Positions 45,422 to 55,032 of a DNA stretch of 64,000 nucleotides are shown in pieces (within the stretch, counting starts at the first letter, position 1; each line of letters opens with the position of its first letter). The notes under the pieces are model-generated. The model did not search any database and was not told where the DNA came from. It was given only the letters and a program-made list of their open reading frames with translations. A program made the position numbers and the translations under genes. The DNA comes from Planctomycetota bacterium (GTDB lineage: Bacteria; Planctomycetota; Planctomycetia; Planctomycetales; Planctomycetaceae): positions 1 to 64,000 of the forward strand of contig JAQCEJ010000010.1 in NCBI GenBank assembly GCA_027618475.1. The letters are read 5' to 3'.

Positions 45422-46876
45422 TCACCCGCGCATATCACCACCTGCTTCGCATCGGTCTGTAACAGTCGGAATGAACCATTGTCCGGCGACCAGCAACCAC
45501 GCGACCGGCACCAGTTGCATGAGATATCGGTGCGTTGAACCACCGAGGTGTTCTTCCAACTCGGCCGGCGCGATCATGCCAGCGAGCAATAATGCTGCGA
45601 GAGTCCCCACCAGATTCCAAATCAAAAACTGCTGTGATGCCGTCGTCGCGCGCGAGGGAATCGTCATCAGCGCAGCGATTGCCAGCCACCAGTGCAAACC
45701 CCACGTCTGCCATTCTCCGAACATCCTGTCTAAAAGATGTGGCACACTCCAGAGGAGTGTCGGCAGCCGGTCGATCAACAGCGAGAACGATATCCTTCCG
45801 AAATAGTTCATTTCCGTCGTCGATGGCAAGCCACGGCGATGGATAAACCACGGCACAAGCAACACCACCGCGATCCCGACGAGCAATCCCCAGTCAACCG
45901 CACCAAACCGGTGACGTGCCACGTTCGATTCCGTTGCAGAATTCAATCGTCGACCAAAAATCAATGCCAACCCGCACGCTATAATATCGATCAGCAGGAA
46001 TGCGAGTCCTTCATCCTTGATAAACGCCGCAGTGGCCGCTGCCGTCGCGGAGATAACGATAAGCCGTCTTCGAAAACCACGATCGGTTTCTTGATGCGCA
46101 TCCCACAAAAACAGCACGGCGAGACCATGAAAACAGGCAACGGGAGCGTCAGCCTGTGCACACAAAAAACCGTATTCATATGGCATCAATACCGGGGTCG
46201 TCGCCAACATAAAACCGCAAAACCAGCCCGATTGGGGAGACAACCGGCGACTCGTGACCCCTGCAAATGTCAGCACCATTCCGGCATACATCAAGGGAAA
46301 CAGCACTTTCGGCCAGCGGTCATACACGCCGTCAAGCAGTCCGAAAAAATGTTGCTCGGCGAGCGGTAACATCAGTGGATATTTTGGATGATATTGCACG
46401 AAGTCAGGATCGTGCAGTATCGGCGCATTGACACTTTTTTCATGCCAGAGAACTTTTGCCTTGATGGCATAGATCGCTCGCTCATCCCAAAATCGCTGAG
46501 GCGTCAACCAGGCCTGAACAACGGCCGCAACGATCAACACACCGATCAGTCGTTGGCACACTCGTGTCATCGTCGATCCACGTCCCGAAGTTGAACGTGT
46601 ACGCATCGAGCGACGTGAGATAAATAGCGTAGACGCACCGCCGAGAAGTCCGCACACCATAAGTCCCCAGCTGAATCCCGAGCCGAGCGAACCTCCCATC
46701 AGACACCAGAAAAACGACACCCAGCCAACCCCAGCGATGCCCGCGCAGAGGCTGAGCCCCCAGTGTTCTGATCGAAAGATCGATACAAGAAACCGATCGC
46801 CGAGAATATGCGCAAGCGAATACCCCAGTCCAACAATTCCGAGAATTCCGATGAACACGATCAACAATGTGGTCAT
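45422..46876 (-). CDS. GT-C-type membrane glycosyltransferase-like protein
   Basis: 484 residues with about 10-12 membrane helices. The first extracytoplasmic loop has TPQRFWDERAIYAIKAKVLW, where the acidic WDE resembles the catalytic-loop Asp/Glu of GT39-like polyprenyl-phosphate-sugar transferases. HPKYPLMLPLAEQHFFGLLD and the later KDEGLAFLL are also typical of such proteins. It overlaps the next upstream gene by 4 bases, so the two are probably translationally coupled. The donor would be a polyprenyl-linked sugar and the acceptor an envelope lipid or protein, but this is inference. Confidence 0.7.
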   Translation of the reverse strand: MTTLLIVFIGILGIVGLGYSLAHILGDRFLVSIFRSEHWGLSLCAGIAGVGWVSFFWCLMGGSLGSGFSWGLMVCGLLGGASTLFISRRSMRTRSTSGRGSTMTRVCQRLIGVLIVAAVVQAWLTPQRFWDERAIYAIKAKVLWHEKSVNAPILHDPDFVQYHPKYPLMLPLAEQHFFGLLDGVYDRWPKVLFPLMYAGMVLTFAGVTSRRLSPQSGWFCGFMLATTPVLMPYEYGFLCAQADAPVACFHGLAVLFLWDAHQETDRGFRRRLIVISATAAATAAFIKDEGLAFLLIDIIACGLALIFGRRLNSATESNVARHRFGAVDWGLLVGIAVVLLVPWFIHRRGLPSTTEMNYFGRISFSLLIDRLPTLLWSVPHLLDRMFGEWQTWGLHWWLAIAALMTIPSRATTASQQFLIWNLVGTLAALLLAGMIAPAELEEHLGGSTHRYLMQLVPVAWLLVAGQWFIPTVTDRCEAGGDMRG

Positions 46877-47778
46877 GGCGAAAACGACTCCTCATACCTT
46901 CGCAAGACAACTGTGTAGGAAGGAATATAAGAGGGGTCGTTCAACCGCCGACGTTCAAAGAGAATCCATGCGACATCTGCGGCATTTCGTTCGGGGATCA
47001 CATAATCCTTCCCTTCGAAGTACTCGAGCACGTAATCGGGATTCGCATCGTTCAATACACCGGGCGGAAGTTCATCCAGCCGATATGCGGCGAGTTGCCG
47101 AGCTTGGTTTGCCCTTGGTATCAGATGCTCAGCATCGGGATGTATGCGATGATAAATTTTGCGAGGATACAAATAATATGACAGAAAAAAGAGCTTTTGA
47201 TCGCTGGCGACGAAAATCCGGCTGTCTTCCGGAGTCGCCGTACGGAGGTAGCGAATCACCTCTCGATTAGACTCACTGATGTTCGGCAGGACTTCGTTGC
47301 CGTCATCCAGCCGATAATATGGCCAGTCTTTAATGCGGTCCCAGGCGCCTCCGAAGAGATGAGAAACAGCAAGCACAAATGCCGCTCCGAATAGGACGCA
47401 CTTGATCCATCCTGTCAACGACCCCATCCACGACTTTGGCGCTGCATCCACCAACATCGCCCGGACTTCGGCGATTGATTGTCGAACGCCTTCGACGATA
47501 CGGTCGCGTTTCATCCAACTCCGAATTGAGGCAACCGATAACAAAGGCCCGGCATAGGCGAACAGCCACCAGATGGCCTCAATTCGTCCGAACACTTCGA
47601 ATCGTACATACACGTCGGTATCAGGAACGCGTTCAACAGCCCGGTTCTGAACGACTTCGACTGGAATAATCCACCCAGCGAGTGAAATGGCTGTACAGAG
47701 AAACGCTCCTGTCGCCAAGCCGATTGATACAACAATTGAACTCGTTGGGAGCGACGGTTTCAGGGGTTTCGAATTCAT
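46873..47778 (-). CDS. Membrane protein paired with the GT-C-like gene
   Basis: 301 residues from the ATG at 47778; the frame extends to 47856, but that part is Arg/Cys-rich and unlikely to be translated. Membrane helices lie at about 14-37, 66-85 and 135-155. A soluble C-terminal domain follows (DSRIFVASDQKLFFLSYYLY, YVLEYFEGKDYVIPERNAAD), of the sort seen as the periplasmic tail of GT-C transferases. The ATGA overlap with the following membrane protein suggests the two form a complex, possibly a split transferase. I do not recognise a family. Confidence 0.65.
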   Translation of the reverse strand: MNSKPLKPSLPTSSIVVSIGLATGAFLCTAISLAGWIIPVEVVQNRAVERVPDTDVYVRFEVFGRIEAIWWLFAYAGPLLSVASIRSWMKRDRIVEGVRQSIAEVRAMLVDAAPKSWMGSLTGWIKCVLFGAAFVLAVSHLFGGAWDRIKDWPYYRLDDGNEVLPNISESNREVIRYLRTATPEDSRIFVASDQKLFFLSYYLYPRKIYHRIHPDAEHLIPRANQARQLAAYRLDELPPGVLNDANPDYVLEYFEGKDYVIPERNAADVAWILFERRRLNDPSYIPSYTVVLRRYEESFSP

Positions 47779-48020
47779 GGAGCCATCATACCCACGCTGG
47801 CCGAAAACGCCGATTTGAAAAAAGACACTGTCTCTACAGCAGCGTAACCGCCTCATCAGCGATAATCAATTCGGTCTTAACGGCCCGATGCGGTGGACGA
47901 CAATCACGGTGAAACCATCATGGTTCACTCATGACATCAAACGCCGGTCACCATCAATAAACCGTGGTATTGATACCGCGTCACGATTGAGCTATTGTGA
48001 GTGAGATAGAGACGAAAATG

Positions 48021-48093
48021 GGGCCATTGACGCAATGGTTAGCGTGCTTCCCTTACAAGGAAGAAGTTGCAGGTTCGAGTCCTGCATGGCCCA
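48021..48093 (+). tRNA. tRNA-Val (anticodon UAC)
   Basis: A 73-base cloverleaf with all stems paired. Acceptor GGGCCAT/ATGGCCC; D stem ACGC/GCGT with loop AATGGTTA; anticodon stem CTTCC/GGAAG with loop CTTACAA giving anticodon TAC; five-base variable loop; T stem GCAGG/CCTGC with loop TTCGAGT; discriminator A. CCA is not encoded (CTG follows), so it is added after transcription. It stands alone between two minus-strand genes. Confidence 0.97.
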
Positions 48094-48269
48094 CTGTTTA
48101 TGCGAGGGATATTGTCAGGGCAATTCACTTATGATGTCGTGAGGCATCGACCGGTGAATACGGCAAGCAATACTCACCCTTCGCACATTTGAACAGAGAC
48201 AATCGTAAGTCCGAACTGAGTTCACCGACTAATATCTGAAAATTCTTGTCATCGCTACGCTGAATTAAC

Positions 48270-49388
48270 TTAACCAGCGTCCAGCGGATGTTTTCGTTCG
48301 GTTAAAGGGATTGACTGTCGCGCTCCCGCTGAGAAATGTGATGCGTAGGCACCTTGAATCATTTCTGAGATCAATAGGGCATGATCGAGCGATGAAAGGG
48401 GATCGCGATCTTGTTCGATGGCGTTCAACAGATCGGTGACGAGAATATGATTACCGCGGTCGATCCAGTTGCTTAAATCTTGCGGTTTGTGCTCCGGTGT
48501 GAAATGCCACTCGGGAATCCAGACTTTCTCCCACGAACGATTCTCTTCTTCCGGCAACACCTGTGGAGCGGGGTAGACAAAAACATCCCCCAACCGCCGA
48601 ATGTGTAACAGGGCGTTCTCACATTCGAGTAACAACCCGTAATACGACGGTCGATCGTCGCGATGTTGATTGGCGATCGACTCGAAGAACCCCGTCACGC
48701 CTTTGTCGAATCCAAATTGAACCGAGCATGCATCTCCGGCGATCGGGCCGACCGGTTCTGCTCCTGTACGCGCATCGCTCTTCGTCACATCCCGTTCGTT
48801 CATCGTTATACGTGCCGAGACCCACTTCGGTCGACCGGCTGCAGCGATCATCAGGTCGAACAGGTGCGTGCCGTGGACGATGAGTTCTTCTCCCCCACCC
48901 CGATGGTCATCCTTCGGTCGGGCATGCATCCGTAACAGTTTTCCGTATTTCCCTTCCTGAAGATCAGAGAGAGCTTTCACAACCGGCGGCATGGCGCGAA
49001 ACTGATGAGCCATTTGCAGTTTGACACCTGCTCGATGACACGCCGCCACGATAGTGTCGGCCTCTTCCAGTCGGTCGGTGAACGGTTTTTCGCAGTAGAT
49101 ATGGCATCCCGCTTCGGCCGCGGTACAAATCATGTCAACGCGGCCGGTGACCCAGCGAGGTCCGATGGCTACAAGATCGAGCTGTTCCTGCGCGAACATT
49201 TCTCGATAGTCGGCGTAGGTGTGCAAAACATCAAGTTTCACCGCGACACGATCGCGTCCTTGTGAATCGGCATCCGCTATTGCAACGAGCGTGATACGGG
49301 GGTTGTCGAGAAACGCCGTGTCGAGTCCGTGCCCGTAGTCCCCCTGTTTCGTCGCACCAATGACCGCAGCTCGGAAAGATTTTGCCAT
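48270..49388 (-). CDS. Gfo/Idh/MocA-family oxidoreductase
   Basis: 372 residues from the ATG at 49388 (a GTG 6 bases earlier is also open). FRAAVIGATKQGDYGHGLDT is a modified Rossmann NAD(P)-binding start, VAIADADSQGR the second strand, and AGCHIYCEKPFTDRLEEADT the family EKP motif with the catalytic-site Lys. FRAMPPVVKALSDLQEG and EELIVHGTHLFDLMIAAAG follow in the substrate domain. It probably oxidises or reduces a sugar or inositol derivative in the cytoplasm. Transcribed alone, divergent from the Nramp-like gene. The substrate is unknown. Confidence 0.9.
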   Translation of the reverse strand: MAKSFRAAVIGATKQGDYGHGLDTAFLDNPRITLVAIADADSQGRDRVAVKLDVLHTYADYREMFAQEQLDLVAIGPRWVTGRVDMICTAAEAGCHIYCEKPFTDRLEEADTIVAACHRAGVKLQMAHQFRAMPPVVKALSDLQEGKYGKLLRMHARPKDDHRGGGEELIVHGTHLFDLMIAAAGRPKWVSARITMNERDVTKSDARTGAEPVGPIAGDACSVQFGFDKGVTGFFESIANQHRDDRPSYYGLLLECENALLHIRRLGDVFVYPAPQVLPEEENRSWEKVWIPEWHFTPEHKPQDLSNWIDRGNHILVTDLLNAIEQDRDPLSSLDHALLISEMIQGAYASHFSAGARQSIPLTERKHPLDAG

Positions 49389-49597
49389 GTTCACCCCACG
49401 AGACCGTTTTTACACAACTCTTAAGCATTCGTCTCTGCACCGTCGACGCTCAACGCTTCCAACATATCACTTCCGAAACTGTCGTAACAATCCATAAACC
49501 GTCCGCCGGTTACAAATACGCCGCAAATCTGCTATTCTCGTCGGCACAAATCGGTGATCCGAATTTCTGTTATCGTGATCTTTAGGAACAACGACAG

Positions 49598-51157
49598 ATG
49601 AGTTCATCCCCCGTGGATATCGATACCCACGACCGACTGAAGCCGGGTCAGCTTCCCGACTGGGGTAAAGCCGATCTCCCCGCACCGCTGCCGTATTCCT
49701 TCCGAAATGTCATGCGGACGATCGGTCCGGGGGCCATCCTGCTGGCGGCATCAATCGGAGGAGGGGAATGGCTCGCCGGCCCCGCAGCGACGGTCAAGTT
49801 CGGGCTTGGTATTTTGTGGATCGCCACGGTCAGCATTTTCCTGCAACTCCTCTTCAATCTCGAAGTCATCCGTTACACGCTCTATACGGGCGAACCGATT
49901 ATCACCGGCATTATGCGTCTTAAGCCCGGCACACGATTCTGGGGTGGACTGTATACGTTTTTAACCATCGCTCAACTCGGTGCTCCGGCGTTGGCGTCAG
50001 CAGCTGCCACCGTGTTAATGGCGGGGTATCTTGGTGCGATTCCGGGTGTCGAACAGCAATTGAGCAAAGACATCATCGCCGTCCTGATTATCCTCGGCAC
50101 CGCCACGCTACTGATGTTCGGCGGAACGATCGAACGCATGCTCGAACGTATCTCGTGGGCCATGATCGCTTATATTTTTTCGTTTCTGTTCGTCGTCAAT
50201 ATCTTCATGATCCCGTTTGAAAATACCAAAGCGACGTTTCGCGGTTTTTTTCAGTTCGGCTATATTCCCGATACGATGGATCTCATGCTGCTGGTAACAT
50301 TCGCCGCTACCGCCGGTTCGGGAGGGATCGGCAATCTCACCATTTCGAATTGGATTCGCGATAAAGGGTTCGGGATGGGAGGAACCGTGGGAGGAATCCC
50401 CAGCGCCTTCGGAGGTGAACATGCCATGACGTCGCACATCGGCAATGTCTTCCCGATTACTGAAGAGAATCTGAGTCGCTGGAAGATATGGTGGAAGTAC
50501 GTCGTTGTCGATCAGGTCTGGTTGTGGGGGCTCGGTTGTTTTGTTGGCATGTTCCTCAACGTCAATCTGGCATCCGCAATTATGCCCGAGGGAAGCACGA
50601 TGGACGGTCTTGGTGCGGGTGCGTATCAGGCAAAATTTCTGGCTGAAAAATACTGGAGCGGACTCTGGTATCTCGGGTTGCTCAACGGATTCTGGATTCT
50701 CTTTTCGACTCACCTGGGCAATACCGACGTTCTCGTCCGCACCATGACGGATACCCTCTGGGTTGCCAGTCGCCGCGTTCGCAACTGGAAAACGGGACGA
50801 ATTCAAACGATCTACTACAGCCTGCTCGGTATCTGTACGGTGTGGGGATTATTCGTCTTTCGCCTCGGTACGGCGATGGATCTGTTTCAGGTTCTGGGGG
50901 TCATCGCCAACTTTATTCTGACGCTCGCCGCCATACAAGTTTATCGGATCAATACACGACTGCTACCGCCCGAATTACGACCGAATTGGTTTCGGCGCGG
51001 CGGGTTGATCGCATGTGCCGCATTCTACGGTCTCTTTTGCCTGGCAATTGTTGGAAACTTAACCGGAGTCAACGATTACGTAAAACACTGGTTGCCGAGT
51101 TCAACTGCACAGTCGCTCAACACCTCGCCTGAGAATGACACAACAATTGACAAATAA
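49598..51157 (+). CDS. Nramp-like transporter without the DPGN motif
   Basis: 519 residues, about 11-12 helices in a LeuT-type fold. TIGPGAILLAASIGGGEWLA is helix 1; true Nramp proteins have D-P-G-N there to bind Mn/Fe, but here it reads IGGGEW (residues about 53-58). Helix 6 has TAGSGGIGNLTISNWIRDKG, without the Nramp M-P-H stretch. WIRDKGFGMGGTVGGIPSAF is a distinctive insert. It belongs to the divergent Nramp-related group common in planctomycetes. The ion or solute carried cannot be inferred from the metal site. GGAACA precedes the ATG; the M3 peptidase gene follows 28 bases downstream. Confidence 0.83.
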   Translation: MSSSPVDIDTHDRLKPGQLPDWGKADLPAPLPYSFRNVMRTIGPGAILLAASIGGGEWLAGPAATVKFGLGILWIATVSIFLQLLFNLEVIRYTLYTGEPIITGIMRLKPGTRFWGGLYTFLTIAQLGAPALASAAATVLMAGYLGAIPGVEQQLSKDIIAVLIILGTATLLMFGGTIERMLERISWAMIAYIFSFLFVVNIFMIPFENTKATFRGFFQFGYIPDTMDLMLLVTFAATAGSGGIGNLTISNWIRDKGFGMGGTVGGIPSAFGGEHAMTSHIGNVFPITEENLSRWKIWWKYVVVDQVWLWGLGCFVGMFLNVNLASAIMPEGSTMDGLGAGAYQAKFLAEKYWSGLWYLGLLNGFWILFSTHLGNTDVLVRTMTDTLWVASRRVRNWKTGRIQTIYYSLLGICTVWGLFVFRLGTAMDLFQVLGVIANFILTLAAIQVYRINTRLLPPELRPNWFRRGGLIACAAFYGLFCLAIVGNLTGVNDYVKHWLPSSTAQSLNTSPENDTTIDK

Positions 51158-51185
51158 TATCGACGTTAAGAAATAAGGATAGACA

Positions 51186-53303
51186 ATGACAACAAACGGA
51201 CTTGCCGACAACCCCTTAATGGTACGCAGCGGACTGCCGCCATTTGACAAGATCAAACCGGAGCACGTCGTCCCCGCTGTAACACAGGTGCTTGCCGATG
51301 CCGAAAAACAACTCGCCGAAATCGAGCAGACCGCCGAACCAACGTGGGCCGGGTTGATCGATCGGTTGGAAGCGCTCGAATTGCCGTTCGAATATGCGTG
51401 GGGTCCGGTCGGCCACCTGTTTGGAGTGAAAAACTCAAACGAACTCCGGGAAGCATACGAAACGGTATTGTCCGACGTCGTTTCGTTTTGGCTCAAAGTG
51501 AAGCAGAACGAAAAACTGTATCACTGCCTGAAAGAACTTCGGGCTTCGAAAGAATGGGACACCCTCAATCCCACACGCAAGCGAATTATCGAGAAGCGTC
51601 TGCTCAATGCAAAACTCGCGGGTATCGGCCTCACCGGCGATAAACGCGAACGCTTCAATGCCATCGCCCAGGAACTCTCGAAACTGAGTACCAGCTTCTC
51701 CAATCACGTTCTCGACGCCACTAAATCGTTCGAACTCATACTCAACGACGTCAACGATGTCGAGGGAATGCCCGAGAGTTTGAGACAACTCGCTGCGCAA
51801 TCGTATAACGAAGCACAAAGTGAAGACACCGACGCTTCACCGACGCCGCGACAGAAAAAAAAGACCGAAGCGACCGCCGAAAAGGGTCCATGGCGATTCA
51901 CACTCGACAACCCCAGTTTTGGCCCGTTCATGCAACATTGCCGCCGGTCCGAACTTCGCGAAAAAATGTACCGTGCCTTCATCACGCGGGCATCGACCGG
52001 TGAACTCGACAATTCTCCGCTCATCACCAAAATTCTGACTCTTCGGCAGGAAGAAGCCGAGTTGCTCGGCTATCAGAATTACGCCGAAGTGAGTCTCGCC
52101 ACAAAAATGGCGGGAACCGTTGATAAAGTGCAGGAAATGTTCGAGACGTTACGCAAGGCGTCGTGGACGTCGGGACAAAAAGATCTCGAAGAAGTGACGG
52201 CGCTCGCGCGCGAAAACGGCGTGACCGAAAAACTGATGCACTGGGACGTCCCCTTCTGGGCCGAACGCCTGCGTGAATCGCGTTACGCCTACACCGACGA
52301 ACAACTCCGCCCTTATTTTCCGTTGCCTCGCGTGCTCGAAGGATTGTTCGGGCTCGTGCACAAAATTTTCGGCATCACCGTTACTGCTGCCGACGGCGAA
52401 GCGCCGATCTGGCAGAAAGATGTGCGATACTTCCGCATCGCAGACGAATCGGGAAAACCGATCGCGGCATTTTATCTCGACCCGTATTCGCGTCCCGCCG
52501 ACAAGCGAGGAGGAGCGTGGATGGACGATTGCCTCGGCCGTCGGCGAAACGAAGGCGACGTTCGCCTCCCTGTCGCCCATCTCGTCTGCAACTCGACGCC
52601 GCCGGTCGGCAAGAAACCGTCGTTAATGACCTTTCGTGAAGTCGAGACGCTCTTTCACGAATTCGGTCACGGCTTGCAACACATGCTGACGACCGTCGAC
52701 GAACCCGACGCTGCGGGGATCAACGGCGTCGAATGGGACGCAGTCGAACTCCCCAGCCAGTTTATGGAAAACTGGTGCTATCACCGCCCGACATTGATGG
52801 GGATGACGGCGCACGTCGACACGGGAGAACCGCTCCCCGACGAACTCTTCGAAAAGATCGTCGCCTCGCGCACGTATCGCGCGGGGACGATGATGCTGCG
52901 GCAACTGCTGTTCGGCATGACCGACATCGAACTGCACACGACGTATCAACCCGGCGGAAAAGAGAGTGTCTTCGACGTCGAGCGGCGCATCGCCGAGAAG
53001 ACATCGGTCTTGCCGGTGCTGGAAGAAGATCGGTTCTTGTGTTCCTTCCAGCACATTTTTTCCGGGGGATATTCGGCCGGTTATTACAGCTACAAATGGG
53101 CCGAGGTGCTGAGCGCCGATGCCTTTGAAGCCTTTGAAGAAGCGGGGCTCGACAACGAAGAGGCGGTGAAAGCGATGGGCCGCAAGTTTCGCGATTCGAT
53201 TCTCGCATCAGGAGGCAGCCGTCACCCGCTGGAATTGTTCCGAGAATTTCGAGGACGAGAACCACAACCGCAGGCGTTGTTGCGGCAGTATAATCTGTTG
53301 TGA
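51186..53303 (+). CDS. prlC: M3-family oligopeptidase (oligopeptidase A-like)
   Basis: 705 residues, full length for the thimet-type M3A family. [16 protein letters not shown] carries the zinc motif HEFGH (491-495), and [17 protein letters not shown] supplies the third zinc ligand Glu and the family signature. [19 protein letters not shown] and [20 protein letters not shown] are the substrate-binding loops, the latter with the conserved GYSAGYY. It degrades peptides of up to about 20 residues in the cytoplasm, including signal-peptide fragments. AAGGAT precedes the ATG, 28 bases after the Nramp-like gene; the pair may be an operon. Confidence 0.94.
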   Translation: MTTNGLADNPLMVRSGLPPFDKIKPEHVVPAVTQVLADAEKQLAEIEQTAEPTWAGLIDRLEALELPFEYAWGPVGHLFGVKNSNELREAYETVLSDVVSFWLKVKQNEKLYHCLKELRASKEWDTLNPTRKRIIEKRLLNAKLAGIGLTGDKRERFNAIAQELSKLSTSFSNHVLDATKSFELILNDVNDVEGMPESLRQLAAQSYNEAQSEDTDASPTPRQKKKTEATAEKGPWRFTLDNPSFGPFMQHCRRSELREKMYRAFITRASTGELDNSPLITKILTLRQEEAELLGYQNYAEVSLATKMAGTVDKVQEMFETLRKASWTSGQKDLEEVTALARENGVTEKLMHWDVPFWAERLRESRYAYTDEQLRPYFPLPRVLEGLFGLVHKIFGITVTAADGEAPIWQKDVRYFRIADESGKPIAAFYLDPYSRPADKRGGAWMDDCLGRRRNEGDVRLPVAHLVCNSTPPVGKKPSLMTFREVETLFHEFGHGLQHMLTTVDEPDAAGINGVEWDAVELPSQFMENWCYHRPTLMGMTAHVDTGEPLPDELFEKIVASRTYRAGTMMLRQLLFGMTDIELHTTYQPGGKESVFDVERRIAEKTSVLPVLEEDRFLCSFQHIFSGGYSAGYYSYKWAEVLSADAFEAFEEAGLDNEEAVKAMGRKFRDSILASGGSRHPLELFREFRGREPQPQALLRQYNLL

Positions 53304-53368
53304 GTTCTTCCGACCTTTCGAACCAGAAAATGGTATCACTCAAGTGATCTCTAAGCCACGAAGAAGAA

Positions 53369-53482
53369 TGGCCACAAAAAAAGCAAGAATCGCAAAAAAG
53401 AAATAAAATGAGTACAAATAGAAAACATCCTCAGCGAAAGTAGGTCCCTCTTTTTTGCGTCCATTTGTGTTTTTTTGCGGCC
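53369..53482. repeat. Imperfect inverted-repeat element with A/T tracts
   Basis: The left arm GGCCACAAAAAAAGC..CGCAAAAAAG (53370-53400) and the right arm CTTTTTTGCG..TTTTTTTGCGGCC (53449-53482) are inverted relatives. They flank about 48 bases and lie between the convergent M3 peptidase and amidase genes. This GCCACAAAAA..TTTTTGCGGCC type resembles dispersed non-coding repeats rather than a classical terminator, though the T-tracts could end transcription on both strands. Confidence 0.55.
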
Positions 53483-53561
53483 AATTTGTCTTTCTCTGCG
53501 GTCTTGCCATTTGGCTAAAGAGTTACGAAAAATGAAGAGTTCTTGACTCCATTTATGCGCC

Positions 53562-54890
53562 TCACAACACCCCGCGTAATTGCTCCTCGCACCACGCCGC
53601 CGTGCGGATTACCTCTTCGTCTTTTCCGGACTGACCGATGATCTGTAATCCCATCGGAAGACCCTCGGGCGATAATCCCATCGGGATCGTCACCACGGGT
53701 TGACCCGTGTAACTGAACGGCGCGTTGAACGATGGGTCGCCTGTGGTTTCGGGGCTGGGAGCCGGGCCTCGCGCGGCGGGAGTGACGAGCACGTCGAAGT
53801 CGTCGAGGATTTCGTTCATGGCGGAGGTGAAGCGGCATTGATGTTCCAGGGCATGCAGGTAATCGACCGCTTTCAGAGTCAGCCCTTCCTGCAACAAACC
53901 ACGAATGCCGGGCTTGAAATCATCGGGATGTTTCGCGAGCGTCTGCCGGTGATACGCCGTCATGTCGGTGAGCATAATCACCCGGTGGCAATGCCATACC
54001 TCGGCGAACGTCGCTGGCCACGGGGCGTCGGAGACCGCCGCTCCCGCTTTCGTCAGATGGGTGAGCGCCCGATCAAAACATTCGCGCATCGCGGGCTCGG
54101 CCTTCTCATCGAAATCGTGACGCAACCGTCCCAGCTTAGGATGGGATATCGGCGATGTCGACGACAACGATTCGGTCGGTCCGAGTGGAGTGAGCGAATC
54201 GTTTAACACGGCAGCGACGCGGTAAACGTCGTCGACGGTTCGTGCCAGTGGGCCGATGTGATCGAGATAACCGGACACCGGGACCGCTCCCTCGGTACTG
54301 ATCGCCGCTCGTGTCGGTTTGTATCCGCACAATCCGCAGAATGATGCCGGACGGATCACCGAACCCCCGGTTTGCGACCCGAGGGCAGCGTAACACATCC
54401 CCGCAGCGACGGCGGCAGCCGATCCGCTCGACGAACCGCCGGGGGTGCGATCGCGATTCCAGGGATTTCGTGTGACCGGTGGATCGAAGCAGCCGAATTG
54501 TGTAGTGACCGTTTTACCGAGGATCACGGCTCCAGCGTTTCGAAGTCGAGCGACGACATCTGCATCACGATCGACGATCTGTTCGGCTCGCAGTGCTGAC
54601 CCCGCCCCCGTCGGATAGCCAGCGACGTCGATCAAATCCTTGATGCCGAAGGGAATTCCCTGCAGCGGGCCGGGGGCTTCGCCGTGGCTCAATCGAGCAT
54701 CTTGCGCATCGGCCTGGGCCAGTGCCGCTTCGCGATCGAGTTGCACCCATGCCATCAGATCGAATTCTTTGGTGTCGGCCTGTGCCAGACACCGTTCAAC
54801 CAGTTCCCGGCTGGAGAGACTCCGATCGAAAATCTTCGGCAGTACGCCGCTGATGGTTTGCATGCCATCGGGTGTTAACGTCGGCTTCAT
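53562..54890 (-). CDS. Amidase signature family hydrolase
   Basis: 442 residues from the ATG at 54890, with GAGAG upstream; the frame extends 39 bases further. The Ser-Ser-Lys triad is visible: K84 in PFGIKDLIDVAGYPTGAGS, the Ser-rich cis-Ser loop TPGGSSSGSAAAVAAGM (S153-S155), and the nucleophile S177 in LGSQTGGSVIRPASFCGLCG. The C-terminal PFSYTGQPVVTIPMGLSPEG is typical. It hydrolyses an amide in the cytoplasm. GatA of the glutamyl-tRNA amidotransferase belongs to this fold, but no gatB or gatC is present and the sequence reads as a stand-alone amidase. The substrate is unknown. Confidence 0.9.
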   Translation of the reverse strand: MKPTLTPDGMQTISGVLPKIFDRSLSSRELVERCLAQADTKEFDLMAWVQLDREAALAQADAQDARLSHGEAPGPLQGIPFGIKDLIDVAGYPTGAGSALRAEQIVDRDADVVARLRNAGAVILGKTVTTQFGCFDPPVTRNPWNRDRTPGGSSSGSAAAVAAGMCYAALGSQTGGSVIRPASFCGLCGYKPTRAAISTEGAVPVSGYLDHIGPLARTVDDVYRVAAVLNDSLTPLGPTESLSSTSPISHPKLGRLRHDFDEKAEPAMRECFDRALTHLTKAGAAVSDAPWPATFAEVWHCHRVIMLTDMTAYHRQTLAKHPDDFKPGIRGLLQEGLTLKAVDYLHALEHQCRFTSAMNEILDDFDVLVTPAARGPAPSPETTGDPSFNAPFSYTGQPVVTIPMGLSPEGLPMGLQIIGQSGKDEEVIRTAAWCEEQLRGVL

Positions 54891-55032
54891 GGTGACTCTC
54901 GTGTAAAGCGTGCCGGCAATCTGATGCAAGACGCCATCATCAATCGTCGGCGTCTGATTTGAAGATACTCTTCACACCGTCGAGAGTCGAGCGACAAATA
55001 GCTTTTCACCGGGTCGGAGGCCAACTCCGATA

